From Fidelibacterota bacterium (lineage in GTDB: Bacteria; Fidelibacterota; UBA8477; JABMPR01): a stretch of 64,000 bases of DNA. Shown here one piece after another: positions 37,515-46,567 of the stretch; position 1 is the first letter of the stretch; each line of letters begins with the position of its first letter. The notes below the pieces were generated by a model, which was given only the letters and a program-made list of their open reading frames with translations, was not told the DNA's origin and searched no databases. The translations under genes and the position numbers were made by a program. The stretch spans positions 38,218 through 102,217 of the forward strand of contig JAIPJF010000011.1 in NCBI GenBank assembly GCA_021734325.1, read 5' to 3'.

Positions 37515-37680
37515 TAGAAGTTATCCTTATATTGGCTTTTTAAGTGTCGTAATTAATGATAACGTAAGTTCTTGGAAAACAAATAGCAAGGCTTAGTATT
37601 TTATTCGCGGGTATAAATCCAAATACTGTCTGATTGGCTTTCAGCCTTGGGGGATCTTCAGCTGGAATCCCGGGTTTGGC

Positions 37681-38118
37681 TTAGGGGGAGATTTTGCCCT
37701 TTAATTCTAAAATTTCCTGAGTGTAGATAGTTCGTCTGCTCAGATCATCCAGGTTCAATTCAAAGTAGACTTCTGTGCTGTATCCCGGCTTTAATGTCTC
37801 CCGAATGAAAAATATCTCCGAACGTTTTGGTACGCTTTCCAGAAGATCCAGCACATCATCAGAGCTCACTTCTGTGAGGATCAGGGGGCTCTCCTGACTG
37901 GATGTTGTCGAGTAGAAATTTACGCTGAATTTGCATGAGGTGAGGGTGTATGGACTCTCATTTACCAGCTTTACCAGGAGATAATTACGCTGGGTGTTCA
38001 GCTCAAATTCTTCAAAGTAGATTTGTCCATTGGCATCCGTTGGTAATTTTTTGTCGTCCAGGCCCGTGCAGTTCCACATGAGACAGATCAAGAGTAGCAG
38101 AAGTATATTTCTGCTCAT
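37681..38118 (-). CDS. Hypothetical exported lipoprotein
   Basis: 145 residues with a short signal peptide and a lipobox-like Cys (LMWNC, C17). The rest is beta-strand-rich (YLLVKLVNESPYTLTSCKFSV), resembling FxLYD/DUF-type immunoglobulin-like folds. It lies 22 nt after the DUF6530-like gene and is likely co-transcribed. Role unknown. Confidence 0.65.
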   Translation of the reverse strand: MSRNILLLLLICLMWNCTGLDDKKLPTDANGQIYFEEFELNTQRNYLLVKLVNESPYTLTSCKFSVNFYSTTSSQESPLILTEVSSDDVLDLLESVPKRSEIFFIRETLKPGYSTEVYFELNLDDLSRRTIYTQEILELKGKISP

Positions 38119-38139
38119 CTGGAAATATCTCCAGATCGT

Positions 38140-38619
38140 CTATAGTCCAAGGTCATTCAAAGCGCGCAACAACACGTTCAGTCGTTCGCCGATGATCTCG
38201 TCATCTTTTGCCAGCGTAGCTTCAAAGAGATCCATATCGCTCTCGATTTGCTGGTTGTCTTTACAGACGGCCAGGTTCATGGCGCCGCCCTGCAATCCAA
38301 TTCGGTCTAGGCTTGGATAGTTTGGATAATCTTTCTCGTTTTTATGATACCGCTCCAGGAAGACTTTTCTTGTCTTCACGATAAGTATTGCGAGATCAAG
38401 GACGCGGTGCAGGGGCATCTCTTCAGACTGTCGGGACCATTTTTCCCCGGTATAACGCCAGATCTTGGCTGAGATATCCACGCTTCCCCGATCATTCCAT
38501 TGGGCTAGCCCGAGAGACAGTCCCTTTGCATCAGAGTTGTTCGCATAACGACCATCGATGAGATCATAATCCTCAGAAACAATGACTGGTTTATGTTTGA
38601 GTTCGCTTGGTATTTTCAT
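38140..38619 (-). CDS. DUF6530-like protein
   Basis: 159 residues, soluble. The SEDYDLIDGRYANNSDAKG and HRVLDLAILIV stretches fit what I recall of DUF6530, a family of unknown function; the family assignment is from memory. Upstream DNA holds an unusual TAGTAAA-based inverted/direct repeat that may be its operator. Confidence 0.7.
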   Translation of the reverse strand: MKIPSELKHKPVIVSEDYDLIDGRYANNSDAKGLSLGLAQWNDRGSVDISAKIWRYTGEKWSRQSEEMPLHRVLDLAILIVKTRKVFLERYHKNEKDYPNYPSLDRIGLQGGAMNLAVCKDNQQIESDMDLFEATLAKDDEIIGERLNVLLRALNDLGL

Positions 38620-38646
38620 TTTATTAAGCCTTTCAATATTTACTAA

Positions 38647-38663
38647 TTTACTACTCTAGTAAA
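38647..38663. promoter_or_regulatory. TTTACTA...TAGTAAA operator-like repeats
   Basis: Inverted repeat TTTACTA-CTC-TAGTAAA, overlapping a second palindrome CTAGT-AA-ACTAG (38656-38667 region) and a further TTTACTA-like half site at 38640-38649. All are within 50 bp upstream of the 38619 start. Clustered half-sites like this fit a cooperative repressor; the regulator is unknown. Confidence 0.45.
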
Positions 38664-38915
38664 CTAGTGGTTAAATATGAGAAGCAAACAAAAAATATTC
38701 GTCTGCAAAAATAATTTTATCAAATGCCTATAAATAAGGACCTGCTGTTATGTAAAATCCCATCCATTTTCCCCGGCATAATTTTTACGCCCCCTGTGAG
38801 TGCTTAAAAGGACTTGATTTTCCGTCCAAATCGGCCCGGTCTTTCTTTCTCTTGATTGATGATAATAACAAACTTATCGCTTCATGATTTCCCCTTTTGA
38901 TTTAGTTTAGGAGGA

Positions 38916-40070
38916 ATGAAGATCATCCAAGAAACTGTGGACTGGATAAAACGGCTCAAGGACGAAGGCGTCCTCGGGTTGATCATGATCCTGTGGATCA
39001 TTCTGCTTATTGGCGCCACAACGGTCTATGTTTTAGACTATGACTCAGAAAACAGGACCATAACCAACATCTTTGATGCTTTTTACTGGGCCTGGGTGAC
39101 CATGACCACTGTAGGATTTGGCGACCTTACGCCGGCGACGCCGGCAGCCAGGATAGCCGCTTCCATCATGATGTTCTTTTCACTGGCATTGATCTCGTTC
39201 TTTACGGCTACGATATCGTCAATCTTTGTAGCACGGAAAATTAGAGAGGGTAAAGGATTGGAAAAAATAAACTATACCGAGCATTATGTCATTTGCGGCT
39301 GGAACGATCTCGCAGATGAACTCCTGGACGCATTTTTAAAACAGGACAATGAAGAGCAAACACCCATCGTTCTGGTAAATGAGCTGTCTGAAGAAGAGAT
39401 CGACTCCTGGCGCTCCAAGCTTAATGCCAGTCATTTAGGTTTTGTACGCGGTGATTTTACACAGGATCAGATCCTGGAGAAAGCCAATATCTCGAAAGCC
39501 AAAGCGGTCCTTATCCTGCCAAACCTGATCAAAAACAGCGAGGCCGAAGCCGACGAAAAGACGGCTCTAGCCACCTATTCCATAAAGGCTCTGGCACCCA
39601 AAACAAAGGTTTATGCTTATATCCTTCAGTATGAGAACAGATCCAAATTACGGAGAGCCAAAGTTGACGGTATTATTGTTGCCGATGAATTTGGCCCCTA
39701 CCTGGGGGCAAGCCAGTTGCACAACCCCGGCATCCCCGCATTCCTCTCTGAAATGTTAAATACGGAACAAAGTAGAATCCATACCAAACCCGTACCTGAC
39801 AAAATGATCGGCCAGACCTTTGGAGATCTCTTTATCAGCTCTTTTGAAGAACACGGGACAACGGTGATGGGCCTTTATCTGGAGGAGACCTCTGCCGGCA
39901 TCGGTGATTTTCTGACAGCTGATTCCGGCGATTATCTTGATCAATTCATCGCCGCAAAACTTAAAGCAGCTGGCCGCAGTGGCGATGAAGAGCATAAAGT
40001 GAAAGTCCGTATTAATCCGGAAAAGGACTACATCATCAAACCCGGCGAACAAATGATATTGCTTAAGTAA
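38916..40070 (+). CDS. Potassium channel with RCK/TrkA-N domain
   Basis: 384 residues. Two helices flank a pore loop with the selectivity filter TVGFGD at 65-70. A cytoplasmic RCK/TrkA-N NAD-binding domain follows (YVICGWNDLADELLDA; Rossmann-like), with an extra C-terminal regulatory domain (about 275-384). Ligand-gated K+ channel of the MthK/GsuK type. RBS AGGAGG is very close to the ATG. Confidence 0.92.
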   Translation: MKIIQETVDWIKRLKDEGVLGLIMILWIILLIGATTVYVLDYDSENRTITNIFDAFYWAWVTMTTVGFGDLTPATPAARIAASIMMFFSLALISFFTATISSIFVARKIREGKGLEKINYTEHYVICGWNDLADELLDAFLKQDNEEQTPIVLVNELSEEEIDSWRSKLNASHLGFVRGDFTQDQILEKANISKAKAVLILPNLIKNSEAEADEKTALATYSIKALAPKTKVYAYILQYENRSKLRRAKVDGIIVADEFGPYLGASQLHNPGIPAFLSEMLNTEQSRIHTKPVPDKMIGQTFGDLFISSFEEHGTTVMGLYLEETSAGIGDFLTADSGDYLDQFIAAKLKAAGRSGDEEHKVKVRINPEKDYIIKPGEQMILLK

Positions 40071-40072
40071 GA

Positions 40073-40101
40073 GTCATTCTGAACGCATGCGAAGAATCTC
40101 T
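40073..40101. repeat. GAAGAATCTC-type dispersed repeat copy
   Basis: Short module GTCATTCTGAAC...GCGAAGAATCTC between the channel gene and the cNMP gene. It resembles modules at 57459, 57633, 57817 and 59608. This kind of intergenic repeat is widespread in environmental genomes; function unknown. Confidence 0.5.
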
Positions 40102-40131
40102 AAATGATGTAAATTAAAGACTGAGTAGCCT

Positions 40132-40635
40132 ATGCCTTACATCCCACATCTTAAAAATTGTCATCTCTTTGATGGATTGAAAGAGGAGGAGATCGTTGTA
40201 TACCGGCCAGCCACCAAACTGGTCTCGTACAAAGCCGGAGATACGATCATGTCAGAAGGGGAGCGAGGGAACACGCTTCTCATTCTCATCAAGGGCACCG
40301 TTACCATCAGTAAAAAATTGACCCTCCTCAATGAAGAGGAAGGTGATACCAAAGATAAGACCTTTATCACCCTCACCGAGGAGCAGAAGCCATTTTTTGG
40401 AGAAATGGCCTTGCTCATGGAAGACTCCCTGCGGACGGCTACCGTCACTGCCACCACACATTGCGACATCGTCATTATGGAAAAAGAGTCCTTTCTAAAG
40501 GTTTGCGTTGAGCATCCCACCGTTGGCTACAAGGTCATGGAGAACATCGCCAAAAAACTCGCCGCCAATCTGGAGCGGGAAAGTAAGAATGTTTTAAAAT
40601 TGACCACGGCTTTCAGCCTGGTTCTCCAGGAATAG
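40132..40635 (+). CDS. Cyclic-nucleotide-binding domain protein
   Basis: 167 residues, a single cNMP-binding (Crp-like) beta-roll: AGDTIMSEGERGNTLLILIKG, FFGEMALLMEDSLRTATVTA, then C-terminal helices. No DNA-binding domain. It lies 61 nt after a K+ channel that lacks its own cNMP domain and could act as its separate sensor (inference). Confidence 0.83.
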   Translation: MPYIPHLKNCHLFDGLKEEEIVVYRPATKLVSYKAGDTIMSEGERGNTLLILIKGTVTISKKLTLLNEEEGDTKDKTFITLTEEQKPFFGEMALLMEDSLRTATVTATTHCDIVIMEKESFLKVCVEHPTVGYKVMENIAKKLAANLERESKNVLKLTTAFSLVLQE

Positions 40636-40667
40636 TAGATAATCACACAAGAAAAAAGCGAGATCGT

Positions 40668-41150
40668 ATGCACATCACACAAGACAAAGTCGCCAGTATC
40701 GATTATACACTGACCAATGATCATGGAGAAGTCCTGGACAGCAGCTCCGGACGGGAACCCCTGGCATATATACACGGACACGGAGGTTTGATCCCCGGTC
40801 TGGAAAAAGAACTGGAAGGAAAACAAAAAGGCGATCAGTTTGTCACAATCATACCACCCGAAATGGCTTATGGTGTTCGCGACGAGAGTCTTTTACAGGA
40901 AATTCCCCTGGAGAATTTCCATAATCGCAGTGAAGTTGTCGTCGGCGCTCAGTTTCAGGTACAGAATGGTGAACATGTCCACATTGCAACGGTAACAGAG
41001 CTTGGTGATGTTGCAGCAAAAGTCGATTTGAACCATCCCCTGGCTGACATGACCCTCCATTTTGATGTTGAGGTCATGGATGTTCGTGATGCCAGCAAGG
41101 AAGAGCTCGAACACGGTCATGTTCATGGACACGGTGGGCACCACCATTAA
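40668..41150 (+). CDS. FKBP-type peptidyl-prolyl isomerase, SlyD-like
   Basis: 160 residues. FKBP domain split by an insert-in-flap (IF) domain as in SlyD; typical DSSSGREPLAYIHGHGGLIPGLE and MTLHFDVEVMDVR stretches. The C-terminal tail is His-rich (HGHVHGHGGHHH), as in SlyD, which uses it to bind Ni or Zn. Possible link to nickel delivery for the NiSOD at 36632 (inference). Confidence 0.93.
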   Translation: MHITQDKVASIDYTLTNDHGEVLDSSSGREPLAYIHGHGGLIPGLEKELEGKQKGDQFVTIIPPEMAYGVRDESLLQEIPLENFHNRSEVVVGAQFQVQNGEHVHIATVTELGDVAAKVDLNHPLADMTLHFDVEVMDVRDASKEELEHGHVHGHGGHHH

Positions 41151-41180
41151 TAATTAAGAATTAAGAATTAGGAATTGGGA

Positions 41181-42731
41181 ATGGGATCTGGGAAGCAAAA
41201 CCGAATTATCTCCACGACCTGTCTGGTAATGGTGGGGCTGGTATTGTCAGCCTGTACAGCGACAAAACCAGCGCCGGAACCGACTGATGTATCAAAGAAA
41301 CCCCTGGCATCGAAACCTGAGGTTTCAGTCCCCAGGGAATTCCGGGCGGCCTGGGTGGCAACAGTGGCCAATATCGACTGGCCCAGCAAACCGGGGCTCA
41401 GCACGGAGGAACAGCAGGTTGAAGCGATCCAGCTGCTGGACAGTGCTGTCGTTCTAAACCTGAACGCCATCATTTTTCAGGTCCGACCCCAGTGTGATGC
41501 CCTGTATGTCAGCGATATCGAACCCTGGTCCTACTATTTGACCGGTGTTCAGGGTCAGGCCCCAGAGCCTTTTTATGATCCCCTGGAGTTCTGGGTCGAG
41601 GAAGCCCACAAACGAGGTCTTGAACTGCACGCCTGGTTCAATCCCTATCGCGCCCATCATCCAAAAGGGGAGATCGGAGAATCTTCGATCATCAGGACCC
41701 GACCTGAAATTGCACGTGAGATCGACAATGGTTATTACTGGCTGGATCCGTCCATGGAAGAGACCCAGGACTATTCCTATGATGTCGTCATTGATGTTGT
41801 CGATCGCTATGATATTGATGGGGTTCATTTTGATGATTATTTCTATCCCTACAGTGATATCGAATTTCCCGATGATCAGGCCTGGCAAGCCTACTTGAAC
41901 GCTGGCGGAACCCTGGAACGTCATGACTGGCGTCGCAATGCCGTGAATGTTTTTATCAAGCGGGTGTATGATGGAATAAAGGCTGAAAAATCCTGGGTGA
42001 AATTCGGGATCAGTCCTTTTGGTATCTGGCGTCCTGGGACCCCTTTCTCAATCGCAGGCTATGATCAATATGACAAACTTTATGCTGACGCCAAGTTATG
42101 GCTGAATGAAGGTTGGGTGGATTACTGGACACCCCAACTGTACTGGCCGACACGCCAGATCAAACAGAGCTATCCTGTACTTCTCGGTTGGTGGGTTGAG
42201 CAAAACACTCACAAGCGTAATCTGTGGCCTGGGCTATTTACCTCCAAGATCAAGGATGAAGCAGACGCTTTGGAAAATTTCAGTCAGATCATGATAACCC
42301 GCGGTTTTGTCCCTTCTGGTCCGGGAAATGCCCACTTTTCCATGAAGGCTCTGCAACGCAATTATGGCGGTATCGCCGATATTCTCCTCAAGGGGCCCTA
42401 TGAAAATCGCGCTTTGGTTCCCCCTTCACCCTGGCTGGATGATAAAGCGCCGGCAGCACCACTGGTCGAGATCGAACCAAAAGAGGGTTCGATTCATGTC
42501 CATTGGCTGCACGAGGATATCGACGATGTGAATCAGTGGGTGGTATACCAGCAAAGAGGGGACAAGTGGCGCTACGAGATACTGACCGCTGACAAAGAAT
42601 CGTTGATCCTGCCCATTGCCATTCGCTCAGAAGATGCCCTGGCAGCACCGGAATTTTTAGATGCTGTGGCTGTGACAGCAGTCGATAGACTGGGGAACGA
42701 GAGCGAGCGGACACTGATCCCTGTGAGGTAG
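41181..42731 (+). CDS. GHL10-family (DUF187) glycoside hydrolase-like lipoprotein
   Basis: 516 residues: lipobox LVLSAC (Cys about residue 25), then a GHL10 TIM-barrel start (FRAAWVATVANIDWPSK, IIFQVRPQCDALY, ELHAWFNPYRAHHP) and probable catalytic acids in DIDGVHFDDYFYP. A C-terminal Fn3-like domain ends the protein. ATG at 41181 chosen over TTG at 41175. Its 5' end lies on a degenerate AATTAAG/AATTGGG-type tandem stretch (41150-41180). Confidence 0.88.
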   Translation: MGSGKQNRIISTTCLVMVGLVLSACTATKPAPEPTDVSKKPLASKPEVSVPREFRAAWVATVANIDWPSKPGLSTEEQQVEAIQLLDSAVVLNLNAIIFQVRPQCDALYVSDIEPWSYYLTGVQGQAPEPFYDPLEFWVEEAHKRGLELHAWFNPYRAHHPKGEIGESSIIRTRPEIAREIDNGYYWLDPSMEETQDYSYDVVIDVVDRYDIDGVHFDDYFYPYSDIEFPDDQAWQAYLNAGGTLERHDWRRNAVNVFIKRVYDGIKAEKSWVKFGISPFGIWRPGTPFSIAGYDQYDKLYADAKLWLNEGWVDYWTPQLYWPTRQIKQSYPVLLGWWVEQNTHKRNLWPGLFTSKIKDEADALENFSQIMITRGFVPSGPGNAHFSMKALQRNYGGIADILLKGPYENRALVPPSPWLDDKAPAAPLVEIEPKEGSIHVHWLHEDIDDVNQWVVYQQRGDKWRYEILTADKESLILPIAIRSEDALAAPEFLDAVAVTAVDRLGNESERTLIPVR

Positions 42732-42745
42732 CCTGTCGTCTTAAT

Positions 42746-42769
42746 AACCCCCAACTTAAGTTGTGGGTT
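42746..42769. terminator. Terminator-like inverted repeat between convergent genes
   Basis: 12-nt arms (AACCCCCAACTT at 42746 and AAGTTGTGGGTT to 42769), one mismatch, no extra loop. It lies between the GHL10 gene (+) and the ABC permease gene (-), which end 50 nt apart. No good U-run follows, so the strength is uncertain. Confidence 0.45.
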
Positions 42770-42781
42770 TATGATGTGGGT

Positions 42782-44410
42782 TTATGGCTCGTAAGTCTTT
42801 AAAGCGCGGATTCCCCATTTCAGGGGTAGCCAGGTATACAGACCGGTCAAAAGGATCACAAAACTCACTGTCGCTGTGATCAGCAAGCCCTGTCCTTTTG
42901 ATTGAATCAGATTGATCACAAACACCAGGGACAATACGGATAAAGCAACATAGATCAAGCTGAGCACAACGGCAATGATCCCACCGTAGCCACTACTGAT
43001 CTTCATGGGATTACTTTCACTGAACTGGGCATATACAGCGCCCAGTCCTAGCGACATGCTGATCAGCGCGAGACTGGTCATCAGCAAAAAACCACTGGCC
43101 AGAATGGCTATCTCGGGGCGCTGCCCCAAAAAGTAGTTGGAAGCCAGGGCAACAACTTCTGCCAGAGTGAAAAGAGCGAAAAATGCCAGCCAGAACTTTT
43201 CAATAAACACCTGGCGCATTGAGAAGGGTGCTGCCTGGAGCATCCACAAACTGTGGCCCTCCATGCTGATCATGGGATAGACAAAACGAGCCGTAAGGGC
43301 GGCCATGATGAAGCCTGTGAAGCCAAAATTGAAGACATAAATCGCCGTTTGCCAGAAGGGAAGCAACTCTCCAAAATTCGCAGATCCTCTGGAAAGATTG
43401 ATCATATAGACTACGATAAAGAAACCCATCAGGAGAAATTGAACCCATTGCTGTGGGGTTCGCAGGAATTGTACCAGATCCTTTGAGATAAGGGCTTTGG
43501 TCGGTTCTGTCAGGCCAGGCCAGGAAAGCTTAAAAAATCGGCTCATTGCTTTTGTGCTTGAGCGACTGTTGTTGCCCTCCATGATCTGATAGGTCTGAAA
43601 ATATATCTTTGCCGAAACCCAATTGATCACCTCCCAACCGATTGCACCAGTAGACAAAAAGATCGCTGCAAAATACAGGCGCTCAGTCCAGCCCATAATG
43701 TCAGTGCCCATGAACAATTTGCTGAGCCAGTGACTGGGAATAAGCGGAAAGGGGTTGGTCGAGAGGTTCGCTAGATAACGCCCAAGGGACCTGAAATTTC
43801 CAAGCTGTCCGCCTGTCAGGGTCCCCTGCTGCCCGACAGTAAAATAGACATAGAAAAAACCCGCAAACAACACACCCAGGAGAACAAAAAGCGTACGTAT
43901 TTTAAAATAGCGTGAAAGACTGACCAATAACATAAGAAGTAATCCGGCTGAAACAGTGGCGATGAACAGGAAGGGTAAAATACCTGCCAAAAAGACAATA
44001 CCATACTGTACAGAGGAGAGATTCTGTAATTCACCATAGGCCAGGGTCAGGGGTATGCCCAGGATCAGAATTGCCCAGGAACTGTAAATCAGATTCTCTG
44101 TAAACTTGACTCTGAAGATTTGTGAATTGTCCACAGGAAGGGTCATGAGAAAAGCCACTTCCGGGGACCGATAGAAGGTTGAAAAACCGGTTATCAGATT
44201 TGACAATACCAGCAGATAAAAAATGATTGACCAGCCCAGATAAAACATGCGGTCTAGAAAGACCTCGCCAAGCTCACCCTGCTTTAACAGAAAAGTGCCA
44301 CCAGAGATAAACAATCTATAACCGCCAAAGATCAACCCTAATACGATGAGTGAGGAAACAAAGATTTCCAGCCGCTTGGTCTTAAGCACGCTGGCAAGAA
44401 AGCCCTTCAT
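42782..44410 (-). CDS. ABC transporter permease (exporter type)
   Basis: 542 residues with about a dozen hydrophobic segments spread over the length (FLTLIGIPLTLAYGEL-like runs), no domain signature beyond a general ABC-2/exporter layout. Pairs with the ATPase encoded at 44552-45289. A 141-nt gap between them holds no gene. Substrate unknown. Confidence 0.83.
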   Translation of the reverse strand: MKGFLASVLKTKRLEIFVSSLIVLGLIFGGYRLFISGGTFLLKQGELGEVFLDRMFYLGWSIIFYLLVLSNLITGFSTFYRSPEVAFLMTLPVDNSQIFRVKFTENLIYSSWAILILGIPLTLAYGELQNLSSVQYGIVFLAGILPFLFIATVSAGLLLMLLVSLSRYFKIRTLFVLLGVLFAGFFYVYFTVGQQGTLTGGQLGNFRSLGRYLANLSTNPFPLIPSHWLSKLFMGTDIMGWTERLYFAAIFLSTGAIGWEVINWVSAKIYFQTYQIMEGNNSRSSTKAMSRFFKLSWPGLTEPTKALISKDLVQFLRTPQQWVQFLLMGFFIVVYMINLSRGSANFGELLPFWQTAIYVFNFGFTGFIMAALTARFVYPMISMEGHSLWMLQAAPFSMRQVFIEKFWLAFFALFTLAEVVALASNYFLGQRPEIAILASGFLLMTSLALISMSLGLGAVYAQFSESNPMKISSGYGGIIAVVLSLIYVALSVLSLVFVINLIQSKGQGLLITATVSFVILLTGLYTWLPLKWGIRALKTYEP

Positions 44411-44551
44411 GCTCTGACGCTTGATCTGTAACAGAAGTTGTGCTTGCTGAATAGCTATGTGCTTAATTCCTTAGATGGTTCATTTGAATATCAGGAGACA
44501 ATTGTTCTCGGAACTCCCAGTCACCAATCGACTGTGGGCGTTTCGAAAACC

Positions 44552-45289
44552 TCAACCTCCGTTGGCTTCCTCTTCTTCAACGATTCTTAAAAAGCGATCT
44601 TCCAGATTCTCCTGCTCACCAGAAACTGACTGAAAGGAGTCCACTGTTCCGACACCGAGTAGCTTTCCCTTATTGATGATCGCTATTCTGTCAGAAAGTT
44701 CTTCAGCCACATTTAGATTGTGAGTGGATATAAAGATCGTAACACCGGCGTGGCTCCGCTCTTTAAGCATATCCTTAACGATCCTGGCTGTCTTCGGATC
44801 CAGACCCACCATTGGCTCATCAACAACCAGTATTTCCGGATGATGTAAAAATGCCGAGGCAAAAGCCAGGCGTTGTTTCATCCCCTGTGAATACCCTGAG
44901 ATCCTGTTTCCCAACCACTCACCCATATAAAGACGCTCGCTAAGCTTGTCCTGCTCACGCAGGATCGTTTTCCGGTCCATGGAGTAGAGTTGGCCCACCA
45001 TTGTCATAAGCTCAGAGCCGGTAAGGTGCTGGTACAAAAAGGCAGTGTCTGGTACATAGCCGATGATGGCCTTGGCTGCCTGAGCCTCGCTTTTCATGTC
45101 AAAATTTCCCATGGATACGGTTCCAGAGCTCGGGGTCATCAATCCCACCATCATTTTTATGGTCGTGGTCTTTCCCGCGCCATTGGGGCCCAGAAAGCTG
45201 AATAATTCGCCTTTTTCTATGTTAAGGGTCAGATTATTCACGGCCAGGGTGTTGCCGAATGCTTTCGAAAGCTGGTCAATTTTTATCAT
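44552..45289 (-). CDS. ABC transporter ATP-binding protein
   Basis: 245 residues. Walker A GPNGAGKT (34-41), Walker B ILVVDEP with GLDP following, switch His in STHN. The signature is degenerate (GYSQGMKQR in place of LSGGQ), which is common in ABC-2 exporters. It follows the GNAT gene by 8 nt and precedes the permease. Same long minus-strand run as recG. Confidence 0.93.
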   Translation of the reverse strand: MIKIDQLSKAFGNTLAVNNLTLNIEKGELFSFLGPNGAGKTTTIKMMVGLMTPSSGTVSMGNFDMKSEAQAAKAIIGYVPDTAFLYQHLTGSELMTMVGQLYSMDRKTILREQDKLSERLYMGEWLGNRISGYSQGMKQRLAFASAFLHHPEILVVDEPMVGLDPKTARIVKDMLKERSHAGVTIFISTHNLNVAEELSDRIAIINKGKLLGVGTVDSFQSVSGEQENLEDRFLRIVEEEEANGG

Positions 45290-45297
45290 CAGTATCT

Positions 45298-46104
45298 TTA
45301 TTTCTTCTGTTTAAGACTGTCTTGTTTATGCAACATCCATACGTTTGGTTCAACATAATTGCCGCAATCGTTTTCCACATCGATATTTATCACAGACAAC
45401 GCTCCTGGGATGATGTACTGACCTGAAGACTGAAATGATCTGTCTGTCCAGCTCTCCCACTCACTGATACGCCCCTGAATTCGCATGGCCCGAGGACAGA
45501 TTTTTATCACCCGTGCGCCAAGTCGTTCATGAACGCGTATCCAGGGGTCAAACCGCCCATCCCTGGAGGTCCATTTTAAATATTTTTCCATTCCCAGCAG
45601 GGGGTAGTCACTCTTTTTACTTGGTCGTACCGGGGCGATCAATCGATCATATCCGTTCTCGCTGCCAATATGCTTCATGATCCTGACCATAAGGGAACTT
45701 AAACCTGAACCTCTAAATTCTGGAAGAATCTGGATTGCCAGGGCACACAGCATGTTGGCGGAAAGATCATCTTCCATGCCTGATCTCAATGCCCAATCCC
45801 AGCCTTCATCAGGCAGATCATCAATGGCCGCGGTCCAGGCAACAGGAATACTGTTGCCCACGGCGATCCATTTGCCGCTTTTCCCATCGCTCAAAGCAAA
45901 TTGAAAGCTGGCGAATTTTTCGTTGAGATGGTTCCAGTATTTGTTGGCAACCTGATCGTGCATCATAAACTCTGGCCAGGATGGAATACTCACACCATCT
46001 GCTTTTGTAAGAAAATCAGCACGTTCATTTCCCCTGATAACAGTCACATTAAATTTTTCTAAATCTGACTGTATATCAGATGGGTAGGTTTTCTTGTCAT
46101 GCAT
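45298..46104 (-). CDS. GNAT-fold protein
   Basis: 268 residues. The middle section (LCALAIQILPEFRGSGLSSLMVRIM) has the GNAT acetyl-CoA-binding motif A. The long N-terminal region and a C-terminal stretch around WESWTDRSFQSSGQYIIPG are not recognisable. Unusually large for a single GNAT domain. It lies between bacteriohemerythrin (14 nt) and the ABC ATPase (8 nt). Confidence 0.68.
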   Translation of the reverse strand: MHDKKTYPSDIQSDLEKFNVTVIRGNERADFLTKADGVSIPSWPEFMMHDQVANKYWNHLNEKFASFQFALSDGKSGKWIAVGNSIPVAWTAAIDDLPDEGWDWALRSGMEDDLSANMLCALAIQILPEFRGSGLSSLMVRIMKHIGSENGYDRLIAPVRPSKKSDYPLLGMEKYLKWTSRDGRFDPWIRVHERLGARVIKICPRAMRIQGRISEWESWTDRSFQSSGQYIIPGALSVINIDVENDCGNYVEPNVWMLHKQDSLKQKK

Positions 46105-46118
46105 AATTAGTCTTGAGG

Positions 46119-46517
46119 TCAGGATGGCTTTTGCTTCAGAAGATAGGCCTGGATTTTTTTGTCTTCCTTCATAATATGGCTAATAACCCAGCCATAAAGA
46201 ATCTTACGAAAATTATCCAATAACTCACCCATGGTTCGAGATTTTGTGAGCGTTGCGTTCATGTCCTTGATGATGAGCTGATGCTTTTTGAAATGCTCGC
46301 CCATATCCGGATACTCGCATTCATGCATCAAGGCCTCTTCATGCTTGAAGTGATAATCAACGTAATCATACAGCTCTCTGATGGCCTGTTTCAGCTCTTC
46401 CGGGTCCTTCTCGCTTTGCTCGGGATTCAGAACTCGATTGGCAATGGACAACAATTCCTTGTGATCCTTATCAATAAGGCCTTTGTCGACCTGTAGATCT
46501 TCAGTCCATTCAAACAA
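46119..46517 (-). CDS. Bacteriohemerythrin
   Basis: 132 residues with all seven di-iron ligands of hemerythrin: H19, H56, E60, H75, H79, H114, D119 (HFKHE, HFKKH, HIMKED). Single-domain O2-binding protein, likely for O2 or NO storage/sensing. TTG start at 46517 with a strong GGGGAGG eight bases ahead. It follows recG by about 50 nt in an operon-like run. Confidence 0.93.
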   Translation of the reverse strand: MFEWTEDLQVDKGLIDKDHKELLSIANRVLNPEQSEKDPEELKQAIRELYDYVDYHFKHEEALMHECEYPDMGEHFKKHQLIIKDMNATLTKSRTMGELLDNFRKILYGWVISHIMKEDKKIQAYLLKQKPS

Positions 46518-46567
46518 TTGTCTTTCCTCCCCGATTTGAGCGTAAAAGATAATATAGAGTAGTCGAT

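Noticed and set aside
41150..41180. AATTAAG/AATTGGG run as a tandem repeat element
   Set aside because: Short and degenerate; it simply overlaps the ribosome site of the GHL10 gene.
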